In this document: in pieces, positions 24,250 through 31,590 of the stretch
How the letters are laid out: each line of letters opens with the position of its first letter
Numbering within the stretch: position 1 is the first letter of the stretch
Source of the DNA: Mycobacterium aquaticum
GTDB lineage: Bacteria > Actinomycetota > Actinomycetes > Mycobacteriales > Mycobacteriaceae
Assembly: GCF_002086485.1 (NCBI RefSeq)
Contig: NZ_MVHF01000030.1
Span: 35,825 to 99,824 of the forward strand
Direction of reading: 5' to 3'
Length of the DNA: 64,000 nucleotides
The notes under the pieces: generated by a model
Databases searched by the model: none
What the model saw: only the letters and a program-made list of their open reading frames with translations
Told to the model about the DNA's origin: nothing
Translations under genes and position numbers: made by a program

Positions 24250-25110
24250 ATGACACAGCGGCCGCCCTACTTGGCGGGCCTCATCGGCACCGGCGTCGGC
24301 CCCTCGCTGACTCCTGCGCTGCACATGGCCGAAGGCCGAGCGCAGGGGCTCGAATACGTCTACCGCACCTTGGACCTCAACGTTCTCGGGCTGTCCCCCG
24401 AGCAGGTCGGCGAGATGCTCACGTGGGCCCGCAGGCTCGGCTACGACGGCCTCAACATCACCCACCCCTGCAAGCAGCTCGTCGTCGGTCACCTCGACGA
24501 CATCGACGCCAGCGCCCGCACCCTCGGCGCGGTCAACACCGTGGTGTTCCGCGACGGCCGGGCTGTCGGCTACAACACCGACACCACCGGTTTCGCACAC
24601 GGTTTCGCCGAAGGGCTGCCCGGCGCCGCCACCGGATCGGTGGTCCTGGTGGGCGCAGGCGGCGCGGGCACCGCGGTCGCCGACGCCCTCTTACGCCTGG
24701 GCACCGCCCACCTGAGCATCGTCGATCTCGACGTCGACCGGGCCTCGACACTCGCCCACGAACTCACTGACCGTCACCCGGACGCGCGCGTCGAGGCTTC
24801 GTCGTTCGACAAGCTCTCGGTCCTGCTGCCCAACACGGACGGCCTCGTGCACGCCACCCCGACCGGCATGGCCGAGCACCCCGGCGTGGCCTTCGACACC
24901 GCTCTGCTGCACCCCGACATGTGGGTCGCCGACATCGTGTACCGCCCGCTGGACACCGCCCTGCTCCAGGCCGCGCGCGCCGCCGGTTGCCGGACCCTCG
25001 ACGGCGGGCACATGGCGGTCTACCAGGCCGTCGACGCGTTCGCCCTGATCACCGGCGTCGCCCCCGACGCCGCCAGAATGTCCGCCCATTTCCGCGATCT
25101 CGTCTCGTAA
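24250..25110 (+). CDS. Quinate/shikimate dehydrogenase (AroE family)
   Basis: A 286-residue AroE-fold enzyme. It shows the substrate loop GVGPSLTPALH, the catalytic Lys in NITHPCKQ, the Asp in GYNTDTTGF, and the nucleotide loop GAGGAGTAVADALL. NITHPCKQ and the acidic DLDVDR after the nucleotide strand suggest an NAD-linked catabolic quinate/shikimate dehydrogenase rather than biosynthetic NADP-dependent AroE. It feeds 3-dehydroquinate to AroQ or 3-dehydroshikimate directly to QuiC. It starts the operon continuing through the transporter and pcaHGBC. Confidence 0.9.
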   Translation: MTQRPPYLAGLIGTGVGPSLTPALHMAEGRAQGLEYVYRTLDLNVLGLSPEQVGEMLTWARRLGYDGLNITHPCKQLVVGHLDDIDASARTLGAVNTVVFRDGRAVGYNTDTTGFAHGFAEGLPGAATGSVVLVGAGGAGTAVADALLRLGTAHLSIVDLDVDRASTLAHELTDRHPDARVEASSFDKLSVLLPNTDGLVHATPTGMAEHPGVAFDTALLHPDMWVADIVYRPLDTALLQAARAAGCRTLDGGHMAVYQAVDAFALITGVAPDAARMSAHFRDLVS

Positions 25111-25151
25111 ACCGGCTCAGCCCAGCACAATTCGACTTTGAGGAGTACACC

Positions 25152-26489
25152 ATGACCACTACTGCCCCGCACCCTCCGGACGCCTCGACCGGGCGGACCC
25201 CCCGGCGCGCCGCGCTGGCCAGCTTCATGGGCAGCGCCGTCGAGTACTACGACTTCTTCCTGTTCGGCTCGGCAGCAGCGCTGATCTTCCCGCACGTGTT
25301 CTTTCCGTCCGGCGACAAGGCGGCATTGGTCATGTCGTTCGCCACCTTCGGATTCGCCTACATCGCCCGCCCTATCGGCGCATTCGTCCTGGGGCATTTC
25401 GGCGACCGGGTCGGCCGCCAGCGGGTCCTGATGTTCACCCTCGTACTGATGGGTGTGTCGACCTTCCTGATCGGCTGCCTGCCGACCTTCGCCACCATCG
25501 GCTGGGCCGCGCCGGCACTCTTGGTGATCTGCCGTCTGATGCAAGGGTTTTCGGCAGCCGGCGAGCAAGCGGGAGCCAGCTCATTGACCCTCGAGCACTC
25601 CCCCGATGACCAGCGCGCCTATTACACGTCGTGGACCCTGACCGGAACCCAGGGCGGGCTCATCCTGGCGTCGCTGATCCTCATCCCGTTCGTCTCCCTG
25701 CCCGACGAGGACAAGTACAGCTGGGGCTGGCGGGTGCCATTCTGGATGAGCGCCGTGGTGGTCGTCGTCGCGTACTTCATCCGCCGTCGCCTGCACGAAA
25801 CACCGCAATTCACCGAGGCGAAGGCCGCGGGCACCATCGCCCGGATGCCGCTGATCCCGTTGCTGCGCAACCACTGGGCCGACGTGCTGCGCGTCATCTT
25901 CTGCGCGTTCATCGCCGCGGTTTCGACAGTGTTCGGCAACCTGGCCATCGCCTACGGCAAGGAGGTGGGCCTGCCCGCCGACATCACCCTGTGGCTTGTG
26001 GTGGCGGCCAATGTCGTCGCGCTGGGAACCCAGCCCCTGTTCGGCAAGCTGGCCGACCGGATCGGGCGCAAACCGGTGTTCGTCTACGGCGCACTGTCTT
26101 CGGCGGTGATGATGCCCTTCTACATGTTGTCCATGAGCGGCGGAAACCAGGTGCTCATCTTCGCGCTTGCGGTCGCGACCTTCTCCTTCGGCTACGCCGC
26201 GGCCAACGCCGTCTGGCCGTCGTTCTACGGCGAGATGTTCTCCACCCAGGTGCGCTTCTCCGGCGTGGCGATCGGCACCCAATTAGGTTTCCTGGTCGCA
26301 GGTTTCGCGCCGTCGATCGTCACCGCGCTCGGTGGCGTCCGGGACGGCGGCTGGGTGGTGATCAGCATCTTCACCGCCGTGGTCTGCTTGATCGCCGCAG
26401 GCTCCGCGTTGACCGCCCGCGAGACCCGAGGGGTGCCCACAGCACTGCTGGGTACCCGCGAGACCGCCGACAAGACTGTCGCGCAGTGA
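25152..26489 (+). CDS. MFS (MHS-type) transporter, probable quinate/shikimate importer
   Basis: A 445-residue, 12-helix major facilitator of the metabolite:H+ symporter branch. It has AVEYYDFFLFGSAAALIFP at the start of helix 1, GHFGDRVGRQRVL between helices 2 and 3, RLMQGFSAAGEQAGA, and GKLADRIGRKPVF as the second-half copy of the loop. This is the ShiA/PcaK-like type. A strong site (GAGGAG) precedes ATG 25152. The position between the dehydrogenase and pcaHG supports uptake of quinate, shikimate or protocatechuate. Confidence 0.9.
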   Translation: MTTTAPHPPDASTGRTPRRAALASFMGSAVEYYDFFLFGSAAALIFPHVFFPSGDKAALVMSFATFGFAYIARPIGAFVLGHFGDRVGRQRVLMFTLVLMGVSTFLIGCLPTFATIGWAAPALLVICRLMQGFSAAGEQAGASSLTLEHSPDDQRAYYTSWTLTGTQGGLILASLILIPFVSLPDEDKYSWGWRVPFWMSAVVVVVAYFIRRRLHETPQFTEAKAAGTIARMPLIPLLRNHWADVLRVIFCAFIAAVSTVFGNLAIAYGKEVGLPADITLWLVVAANVVALGTQPLFGKLADRIGRKPVFVYGALSSAVMMPFYMLSMSGGNQVLIFALAVATFSFGYAAANAVWPSFYGEMFSTQVRFSGVAIGTQLGFLVAGFAPSIVTALGGVRDGGWVVISIFTAVVCLIAAGSALTARETRGVPTALLGTRETADKTVAQ

Positions 26490-26506
26490 GTTCGAAAGAG
26501 CCCGTC

Positions 26507-27286
26507 ATGAAGATCACCGACACCAATCCCGACAGCGCCTCGGCGAGCCAGGCCGAGATCAACGCCGAGATGGCCGCCATCGAAACCAGTTACCTGCAGT
26601 CCGGCATCGAGGAAACCCAGCCGCGGTTGGACTACGCACCGTACCGCAGCAGCCTGCTTCGTCACCCCACCAAGGACTTGCACCACGCTGATCCCGAGAC
26701 CCTCGAGCTGCACGCTCCGGTGTTCGGCGCCCGCGACGTGCACCCGCTGGAATCCGATTTGACCATCGCACACCACGGTGACCCGATCGGCGAGCGCATC
26801 GTCGTCACCGGACGCATCGTCGACGGCGCTGGCCGGCCGGTGCGCCGCCAACTCGTCGAGATCTGGCAGGCCAACGCGGCAGGCCGCTACATCCACAAGC
26901 GCGATCAGCATCGGGCGCCTGTGGACCCCAACTTCACCGGCGTCGGTCGCTGCCTCACCGACAACGACGGCACGTACCGGTTCACCACGATCAAACCGGG
27001 CCCATACCCGTGGAAAAATCACCACAATGCATGGCGGCCCGCGCACATTCACTTCTCGCTGTTCGGTACTGATTTCACGCAGCGGATGATCACCCAGATG
27101 TACTTCCCCGGCGACCCGTTGTTCGCGCTGGACCCGATCTATCAGTCGATCACCGACGCCAAGGCCCGCGACCGGCTCGTCGCCACCTACGACCACGACG
27201 TCACCACGCACGAGTGGTGCACCGGCTACCGCTGGGACATCGTCCTGACCGGTTCGCAGCGCACGCATTTCGAGGAGGACCACTGA
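26507..27286 (+). CDS. pcaH: Protocatechuate 3,4-dioxygenase beta subunit
   Basis: A 259-residue intradiol dioxygenase subunit that carries the non-heme ferric iron. Ligands are the Tyr in GRYIHKRDQH, the Tyr in KPGPYPW, and two His in WRPAHIHFSLFG. With PcaG it cleaves protocatechuate to 3-carboxy-cis,cis-muconate. ATG 26507 was chosen; the frame extends upstream without a better start. The stop overlaps the pcaG ATG by one base (TGATG). Confidence 0.95.
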   Translation: MKITDTNPDSASASQAEINAEMAAIETSYLQSGIEETQPRLDYAPYRSSLLRHPTKDLHHADPETLELHAPVFGARDVHPLESDLTIAHHGDPIGERIVVTGRIVDGAGRPVRRQLVEIWQANAAGRYIHKRDQHRAPVDPNFTGVGRCLTDNDGTYRFTTIKPGPYPWKNHHNAWRPAHIHFSLFGTDFTQRMITQMYFPGDPLFALDPIYQSITDAKARDRLVATYDHDVTTHEWCTGYRWDIVLTGSQRTHFEEDH

Positions 27287-27855
27287 TGGGCGCCACGCCA
27301 CAGGAAGCCCTGCTGACGGCCACCCCGGGCCAGACCATCGGCCCCTTCTACGGTTACGCGCTGCCGTTCGAACGCGGCAACGAGCTCGTCCCGCCGGGTA
27401 TCCCGGGTGCCATCCGATTCCACGGCACGGTCACCGACGGTGACGGCAGACCGGTGCCCGACGTGATGCTGGAGATCTGGCAGACCGACGCCGAGGGCAA
27501 CGTTGCACGCACCGCGGGTTCGCTTCGCCGCGACGGCTGGACGTTCACCGGGTTCGGCCGGGTCGCCACCGACGACGAAGGCCACTTCGGTTTCAGCACA
27601 GTCGAACCCGGCGCCACCGATCCAGGCCGTGCCCCGTTCATCGCCGTCACCGTGTTCGGGCGCGGCTTGCTCAACCGCCTGTTCACCCGCGCTTACGTGC
27701 CCGGGCCGGGCTGTGCCACCGAACCACTGCTGGCCGGTCTGCCCGCGGACCGCAGGCAGACGTTGATCGCCGAGCGCGACGCGCAGGGCCTGCGCTTCGA
27801 CATCCGGCTGCAGGGTCGCGACGAGACGGTCTTCCTGCGGTATCCGGGTCAGTGA
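27286..27855 (+). CDS. pcaG: Protocatechuate 3,4-dioxygenase alpha subunit
   Basis: A 189-residue partner of PcaH with the same beta-sandwich (TPGQTIGPFYGYALPF, GTVTDGDGRPVPDVMLEIWQTD, FTGFGRVATDDEGHFGF). It lacks the iron-binding Tyr/His set, as expected for the alpha subunit. A good ribosome-binding site (GAGGA) lies in the 3' end of pcaH. The stop overlaps pcaB by GTGA. Confidence 0.95.
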   Translation: MGATPQEALLTATPGQTIGPFYGYALPFERGNELVPPGIPGAIRFHGTVTDGDGRPVPDVMLEIWQTDAEGNVARTAGSLRRDGWTFTGFGRVATDDEGHFGFSTVEPGATDPGRAPFIAVTVFGRGLLNRLFTRAYVPGPGCATEPLLAGLPADRRQTLIAERDAQGLRFDIRLQGRDETVFLRYPGQ

Positions 27856-29048
27856 GCGACCTGTTCTGGCCCGGCGACCACCGAGCCGGCCCCGTGATGA
27901 GCGAGGCGGCGTTCCTCGGCGCGCTGGTGGCGGCCGAAAATTCCTGGCTGGCAACCCTCGTCGCAGTGGGCCTGGCACCGCGGACGGCGACCACCGAGCT
28001 CGGCACGCTGGTCGGTCGGACGGACCTGGACGCGATCGCCGCAGGCGCCGAACGTGACGGCAATCCCGTCACCGGTCTGGTCGGCCTGTTGCGATCACGG
28101 GCAGGCGTCGAGGCAGCGCGGTGGCTGCACCGCGGACTGACCAGCCAGGATGTGCTCGATACCGCCCTGATGCTGTGTCTGCGCGACGCCTTGGCGGCGG
28201 TGCGCCGAGACCTCGTCTCGCAGGCGCGCTGCCTGGTGGAGCTGATCGAAACGCACCGTGCCGCACCGATGCTCACCCATACCCTGACCCAGCCGGCCTT
28301 GCCCGGCACCGCGGGTCGCAAGTTCGCGATCTGGCTCACCGCCGTCCTCGATACGGGTGACACGCTCGATTCCGTACCTGCGCCTGCGGTTTCGGCAGGC
28401 GGTGCGGCGGGCACCTTGGCCGCGACCACCGAGCTCACCGGATCAGCACAGACAGCGCTGCAGCTCGTCGAACAGTGGGCGGCCGCACTGGGTTTGGCGC
28501 CTGCGGCGCCCTGGCACACCACGCGGTCACCCATCACCCGGGCCGGTGACGCTCTGGTCGGGTGCTGCGACGCCTGGGGGCATATCGCCAACGACGTCGC
28601 CGCCGGGGTCCGCACCGGCGAGCTGGCCGAAAGCTCCGGAGGCGGGTCGTCGACCATGCCGCACAAGAACAATCCTGTGCTGACGGTGCTGTTGCGCCGC
28701 GCCGCCCTCACCGCGCCACCCTTGGGCGCCACGTTGCACGCGGCGTCGGCCGCCAGCGTCGACGAACGCGCCGACGGGGGCTGGCATGCCGAATGGGCCA
28801 CCGTGGCCACGCTGGCCCGTCGCACCGTGGTGGCCGGTTCACAGGCCACCGACCTGCTGACCGGGCTGCAGGTCAACTCACCACGCGCTGCTGCCAATCA
28901 AGCTGCGGCACAAGGTATTTACGACGAACAGCAGACCATGAGCACGTTGGCCGAGAAGCCGCCCGCGGCGGACTACCTGGGTGCCACCGAGGCACTCATC
29001 GACATCGCGGTACGTCGGGCACGCCAGTATCTGAAGGAGACGTCATGA
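27852..29048 (+). CDS. pcaB: 3-carboxy-cis,cis-muconate cycloisomerase
   Basis: A 398-residue member of the fumarase/aspartase superfamily that lactonises 3-carboxymuconate to 4-carboxymuconolactone. The signature loop is GSSTMPHKNNPV; TSQDVLDTALML and HTLTQPALPGT are the other two conserved regions. It starts at GTG 27852 overlapping pcaG and ends overlapping pcaC by ATGA. Its length is shorter than the roughly 450 residues of Pseudomonas PcaB but complete in all three regions. Confidence 0.93.
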   Translation: MSDLFWPGDHRAGPVMSEAAFLGALVAAENSWLATLVAVGLAPRTATTELGTLVGRTDLDAIAAGAERDGNPVTGLVGLLRSRAGVEAARWLHRGLTSQDVLDTALMLCLRDALAAVRRDLVSQARCLVELIETHRAAPMLTHTLTQPALPGTAGRKFAIWLTAVLDTGDTLDSVPAPAVSAGGAAGTLAATTELTGSAQTALQLVEQWAAALGLAPAAPWHTTRSPITRAGDALVGCCDAWGHIANDVAAGVRTGELAESSGGGSSTMPHKNNPVLTVLLRRAALTAPPLGATLHAASAASVDERADGGWHAEWATVATLARRTVVAGSQATDLLTGLQVNSPRAAANQAAAQGIYDEQQTMSTLAEKPPAADYLGATEALIDIAVRRARQYLKETS

Positions 29049-29419
29049 GCACCTACGACGACGGCATGGCGGTGCGCCGCGAGGTGCTCGGCGACGCGCA
29101 CGTCGACCACGCCACCGCAGCCACCACGGAGTTCACAGCCGACTTCCAGGATCTGATCACCCGCTACGCCTGGGGCGAGATCTGGACCCGTCCGGGCCTG
29201 GACCGGCGCAGCCGGTCGCTGATCACGCTCACCGCCATGGTCGCCCGCGCCCACCACGACGAACTGGCCATGCACGTCCGTGCCGCGCGGCGCAACGGTG
29301 TCACCGTGGAAGAGATCAAAGAGCTGCTGCTGCAGACCGCGATCTATTGCAGCGTCCCCGACGCCAACACCGCATTCCGGATCGCGAGCCGTGTGCTCGC
29401 CGAGGACGGCGAGATCTGA
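29045..29419 (+). CDS. pcaC: 4-carboxymuconolactone decarboxylase
   Basis: A 124-residue CMD/AhpD-fold enzyme that decarboxylates 4-carboxymuconolactone to 3-oxoadipate enol-lactone. It has GEIWTRPGLDRRSRSLITL, ARAHHDELAMHVRAARRNG and EEIKELLLQTAIYCSVPDAN, all typical of PcaC. It is free-standing, not the PcaL fusion to PcaD found in Streptomyces and Rhodococcus. The PcaD enzyme needed next is about 31 kb away at 60049. It is the last pca gene of this operon. Confidence 0.94.
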   Translation: MSTYDDGMAVRREVLGDAHVDHATAATTEFTADFQDLITRYAWGEIWTRPGLDRRSRSLITLTAMVARAHHDELAMHVRAARRNGVTVEEIKELLLQTAIYCSVPDANTAFRIASRVLAEDGEI

Positions 29420-29438
29420 CCGACGTAGGGTGAGCCGC

Positions 29439-29945
29439 ATGCGCATCGCCATGACCGTCGGGGCTGCAACTGCCGCCGCCGCGTTGACGCTGGCGCCGAC
29501 GGCGGCTGCCGACAGCGAGGGCGCGCTGGCCGACGGCCAGGTGCTGACCGCGTTCGACACGCAGGATCCCGCCATCGGGCGGTTGGATCCCCAGCTGCTG
29601 GCCGCCATCCAGCACGCCACCACGGCCGCTGCGGCGGACGGCGTCACCATGACGATCAACTCGGGATGGCGTTCGCCCGAGTTCCAACAACGGTTGCTGG
29701 ACCAGGCGGTACAGACCTACGGGAGCATGGCGGCCGCACGTCAGTATGTGCAGACGCCCGAGCAGTCCAAGCACGTCACGGGCCAGGCAGTCGACGTGGG
29801 CGGCCCAGGCGCCGATCAATGGCTCATCGCCAACGGCGCGCGGTTCGGCCTGTGCCGTATCTATGCCAACGAGCTGTGGCATTTCGAGCTGGCCGCCGAC
29901 CCGTTCGGCGCGTGTCCCCCGTTGCTGCCCGACGCGGCGGGCTGA
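29439..29945 (+). CDS. Secreted D-alanyl-D-alanine carboxypeptidase-like (VanY, peptidase M15)
   Basis: A 168-residue exported protein. It has a clear signal peptide (MRIAMTVGAATAAAALTLAP, cleavage probably after TAAAD) and an M15 domain. Zinc ligands fit SKHVTGQAVD (His, Asp) and ELWHFEL (His); SGWRSPEFQQRL is the usual substrate-side block. It probably trims peptidoglycan stem peptides. ATG 29439 is used; GTG 29430 would add three residues. It starts 19 bases after pcaC, so it may ride on the pca transcript although it is functionally unrelated. Confidence 0.85.
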   Translation: MRIAMTVGAATAAAALTLAPTAAADSEGALADGQVLTAFDTQDPAIGRLDPQLLAAIQHATTAAAADGVTMTINSGWRSPEFQQRLLDQAVQTYGSMAAARQYVQTPEQSKHVTGQAVDVGGPGADQWLIANGARFGLCRIYANELWHFELAADPFGACPPLLPDAAG

Positions 29946-29968
29946 CAACACCTATAGGCTCATGCCCC

Positions 29969-30931
29969 GTGCGCGCCGTGCTGATCGTCAATCCGAACGC
30001 GACGTCGACCACTCCTGCCGGGCGTGACCTTCTGGCCCACGCCCTGGAAAGCCGGGTGAAGCTGACCGTCGTCCACACCGACCACCGCGGCCATGCCATC
30101 GAGATCGCTCGCGATGCCACCCGCGACGGCGTCGACGTCCTCATCGTCCACGGCGGTGACGGCACGGTGAACGAGGTGGTCAACGGCATTCTGGGGCATT
30201 CCGGCGGTCGGCCCGACGCCGACGCGGCGCCGGCGGTAGCGGTGGTTCCTGGCGGCTCGGCCAACGTCTTCGCCCGGGCGCTCGGCATCAGCCCGGACCC
30301 GATCGAAGCCACCAATCAGCTCGTCGACCTGCTCAGCGATTACCGGCGGGGCGGCAAGTGGCGCCGGATCGGGCTGATGGACTGCGGTGAACGCTGGGCG
30401 GTGTTCACCGCAGGGATGGGTGTCGACGGGGCCGTGGTCGCCGCGGTGGAGGCTCAGCGGGCCAAAGGCCGCAAGGTCACCGCATCCCGCTACATCCGCG
30501 TGGCGGTACGCGAAGTGCTGGCCAGTGCCCGCAGGGAACCGACGCTGACTCTCCAGCTGCCCGGCGCTGAGCCCGTCGCGGGCGTGCACTTCGTGTTCGT
30601 GTCCAACTCCAGCCCGTGGACCTACGCCAACAGCAGGCCGGTGTGGACCAACCCCGACACCACGTTCGAGACCGGGCTGGGCGTGTTCGCGACGACCAGC
30701 ATGAATGTGTGGGCCAATCTGAAGCTCGTGCGGCAGATGGTCTCTCGCAAGCCACGCATCGCCGGCAAGCACCTGATCCGTGACGACGACGTGACGAGCG
30801 TGACAGTGACGAGCGACACGCCGGTTGCATGCCAGATCGACGGTGATTTCGCCGGACTGCGCGAAACTATGACGTTCACAGCTGTCCCGGAGGCCCTCGG
30901 CGTTGTCGCGCCACTCGCGAAAACCTCTTGA
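29969..30931 (+). CDS. Diacylglycerol/lipid kinase catalytic-domain protein (Rv3218-like)
   Basis: A 320-residue DAGK-family protein. The ATP-binding signature is VHGGDGTVNEVVN, followed by VVPGGSANVFARALG and the C-terminal ITCQIDGDF-like strand (VACQIDGDF). It likely phosphorylates a lipid or sphingoid-type substrate, which is not identifiable here. It starts at GTG 29969 (VRAVLIVNPNA). TATAGG at about 29953 places a promoter so close that the mRNA may be nearly leaderless. It precedes whiB1, as in M. tuberculosis. Confidence 0.87.
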   Translation: MRAVLIVNPNATSTTPAGRDLLAHALESRVKLTVVHTDHRGHAIEIARDATRDGVDVLIVHGGDGTVNEVVNGILGHSGGRPDADAAPAVAVVPGGSANVFARALGISPDPIEATNQLVDLLSDYRRGGKWRRIGLMDCGERWAVFTAGMGVDGAVVAAVEAQRAKGRKVTASRYIRVAVREVLASARREPTLTLQLPGAEPVAGVHFVFVSNSSPWTYANSRPVWTNPDTTFETGLGVFATTSMNVWANLKLVRQMVSRKPRIAGKHLIRDDDVTSVTVTSDTPVACQIDGDFAGLRETMTFTAVPEALGVVAPLAKTS

Positions 30932-31020
30932 CCTGCGATAACCGACCCGCTACCGTCGTTTTAAGGCGCAGGTGAGTTGAGCCTAGTACAACCGAGTAAG
31001 GGTTCTGGTAACAGGTCGGG

Positions 31021-31040
31021 CAAGTGACATTGCGCACTTG
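31021..31040. promoter_or_regulatory. CRP/Cmr-type palindrome upstream of whiB1
   Basis: The perfect inverted repeat CAAGTG-N8-CACTTG contains the GTG-N8-CAC core recognised by mycobacterial cAMP receptor proteins. In M. tuberculosis whiB1 is a known target of the CRP homologue Rv3676. A TTGACA hexamer follows at 31055-31060. The remaining 257-base upstream region holds a long leader but no gene. Confidence 0.65.
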
Positions 31041-31141
31041 TTAACTCGCGAGTATTGACATCTGTTCAGCCTGTGAAAGCATCGGATGCAACAGTGCAGA
31101 AACATTTCGTATGCACGCGTTAACAGCCGAAGAAAAAGCTC

Positions 31142-31159
31142 GTGCGCTTCGCTGCGCAC
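31142..31159 (+). promoter_or_regulatory. Hairpin in the whiB1 5' leader
   Basis: GTGCGC-TTCGCT-GCGCAC forms a 6-base stem with a 6-base loop, 16 bases before the AAGGAG ribosome-binding site (31175-31180). It could influence whiB1 translation or mRNA stability; this is inference from position. Confidence 0.4.
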
Positions 31160-31188
31160 ACATACATATCTGACAAGGAGTTAGACCA

Positions 31189-31443
31189 ATGGATTGGCGC
31201 CACAAGGCTGTCTGTCGCGACGAGGATCCCGAGCTGTTCTTCCCGGTCGGAAACAGCGGACCGGCGCTCGCGCAGATCGCTGACGCGAAGCTCGTGTGCA
31301 ACCGTTGCCCGGTGACCACCGAGTGCCTCAGCTGGGCATTGGAATCCGGCCAGGACGCCGGCGTCTGGGGTGGCATGAGCGAGGACGAGCGTCGCGCGCT
31401 GAAGCGTCGCAACGCCCGCACCAAGGCGCGCACCAGCGTGTAA
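31189..31443 (+). CDS. whiB1: WhiB-family Fe-S regulator WhiB1
   Basis: An 84-residue WhiB protein. Four cluster cysteines are at 9, 37, 40 and 46 (C-x27-C-x2-C-x5-C). GVWGG is at 58-62, and the basic tail RRALKRRNARTKARTS provides DNA binding. WhiB1 is an essential [4Fe-4S] protein whose cluster reacts with nitric oxide and which interacts with SigA. The ATG has AAGGAG nine bases upstream. Its gene is followed by an unusually strong intrinsic terminator. Confidence 0.97.
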   Translation: MDWRHKAVCRDEDPELFFPVGNSGPALAQIADAKLVCNRCPVTTECLSWALESGQDAGVWGGMSEDERRALKRRNARTKARTSV

Positions 31444-31468
31444 CCCCCCGCCTGTGCCAACAGGTTGC

Positions 31469-31509
31469 TACGGCCTCGACGAAATTCGTCGGGGCCGTAA
31501 CTCTTTTTT
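31469..31509 (+). terminator. Intrinsic terminator after whiB1
   Basis: TACGGCCTCGACGAA pairs with TTCGTCGGGGCCGTA (one G-T pair) to give a stem of up to 15 bases, followed by CTCTTTTTT. Classical U-tailed terminators like this are uncommon in mycobacteria. It also separates whiB1 from the convergent pdtaS gene. Confidence 0.88.
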
Positions 31510-31590
31510 GACGAATTCGATAGCAAATTGCGTTACGACAATCACATTGCGAATCGCAGCGAAACTGTGCATTCGGCGTAGCCGACGTCC

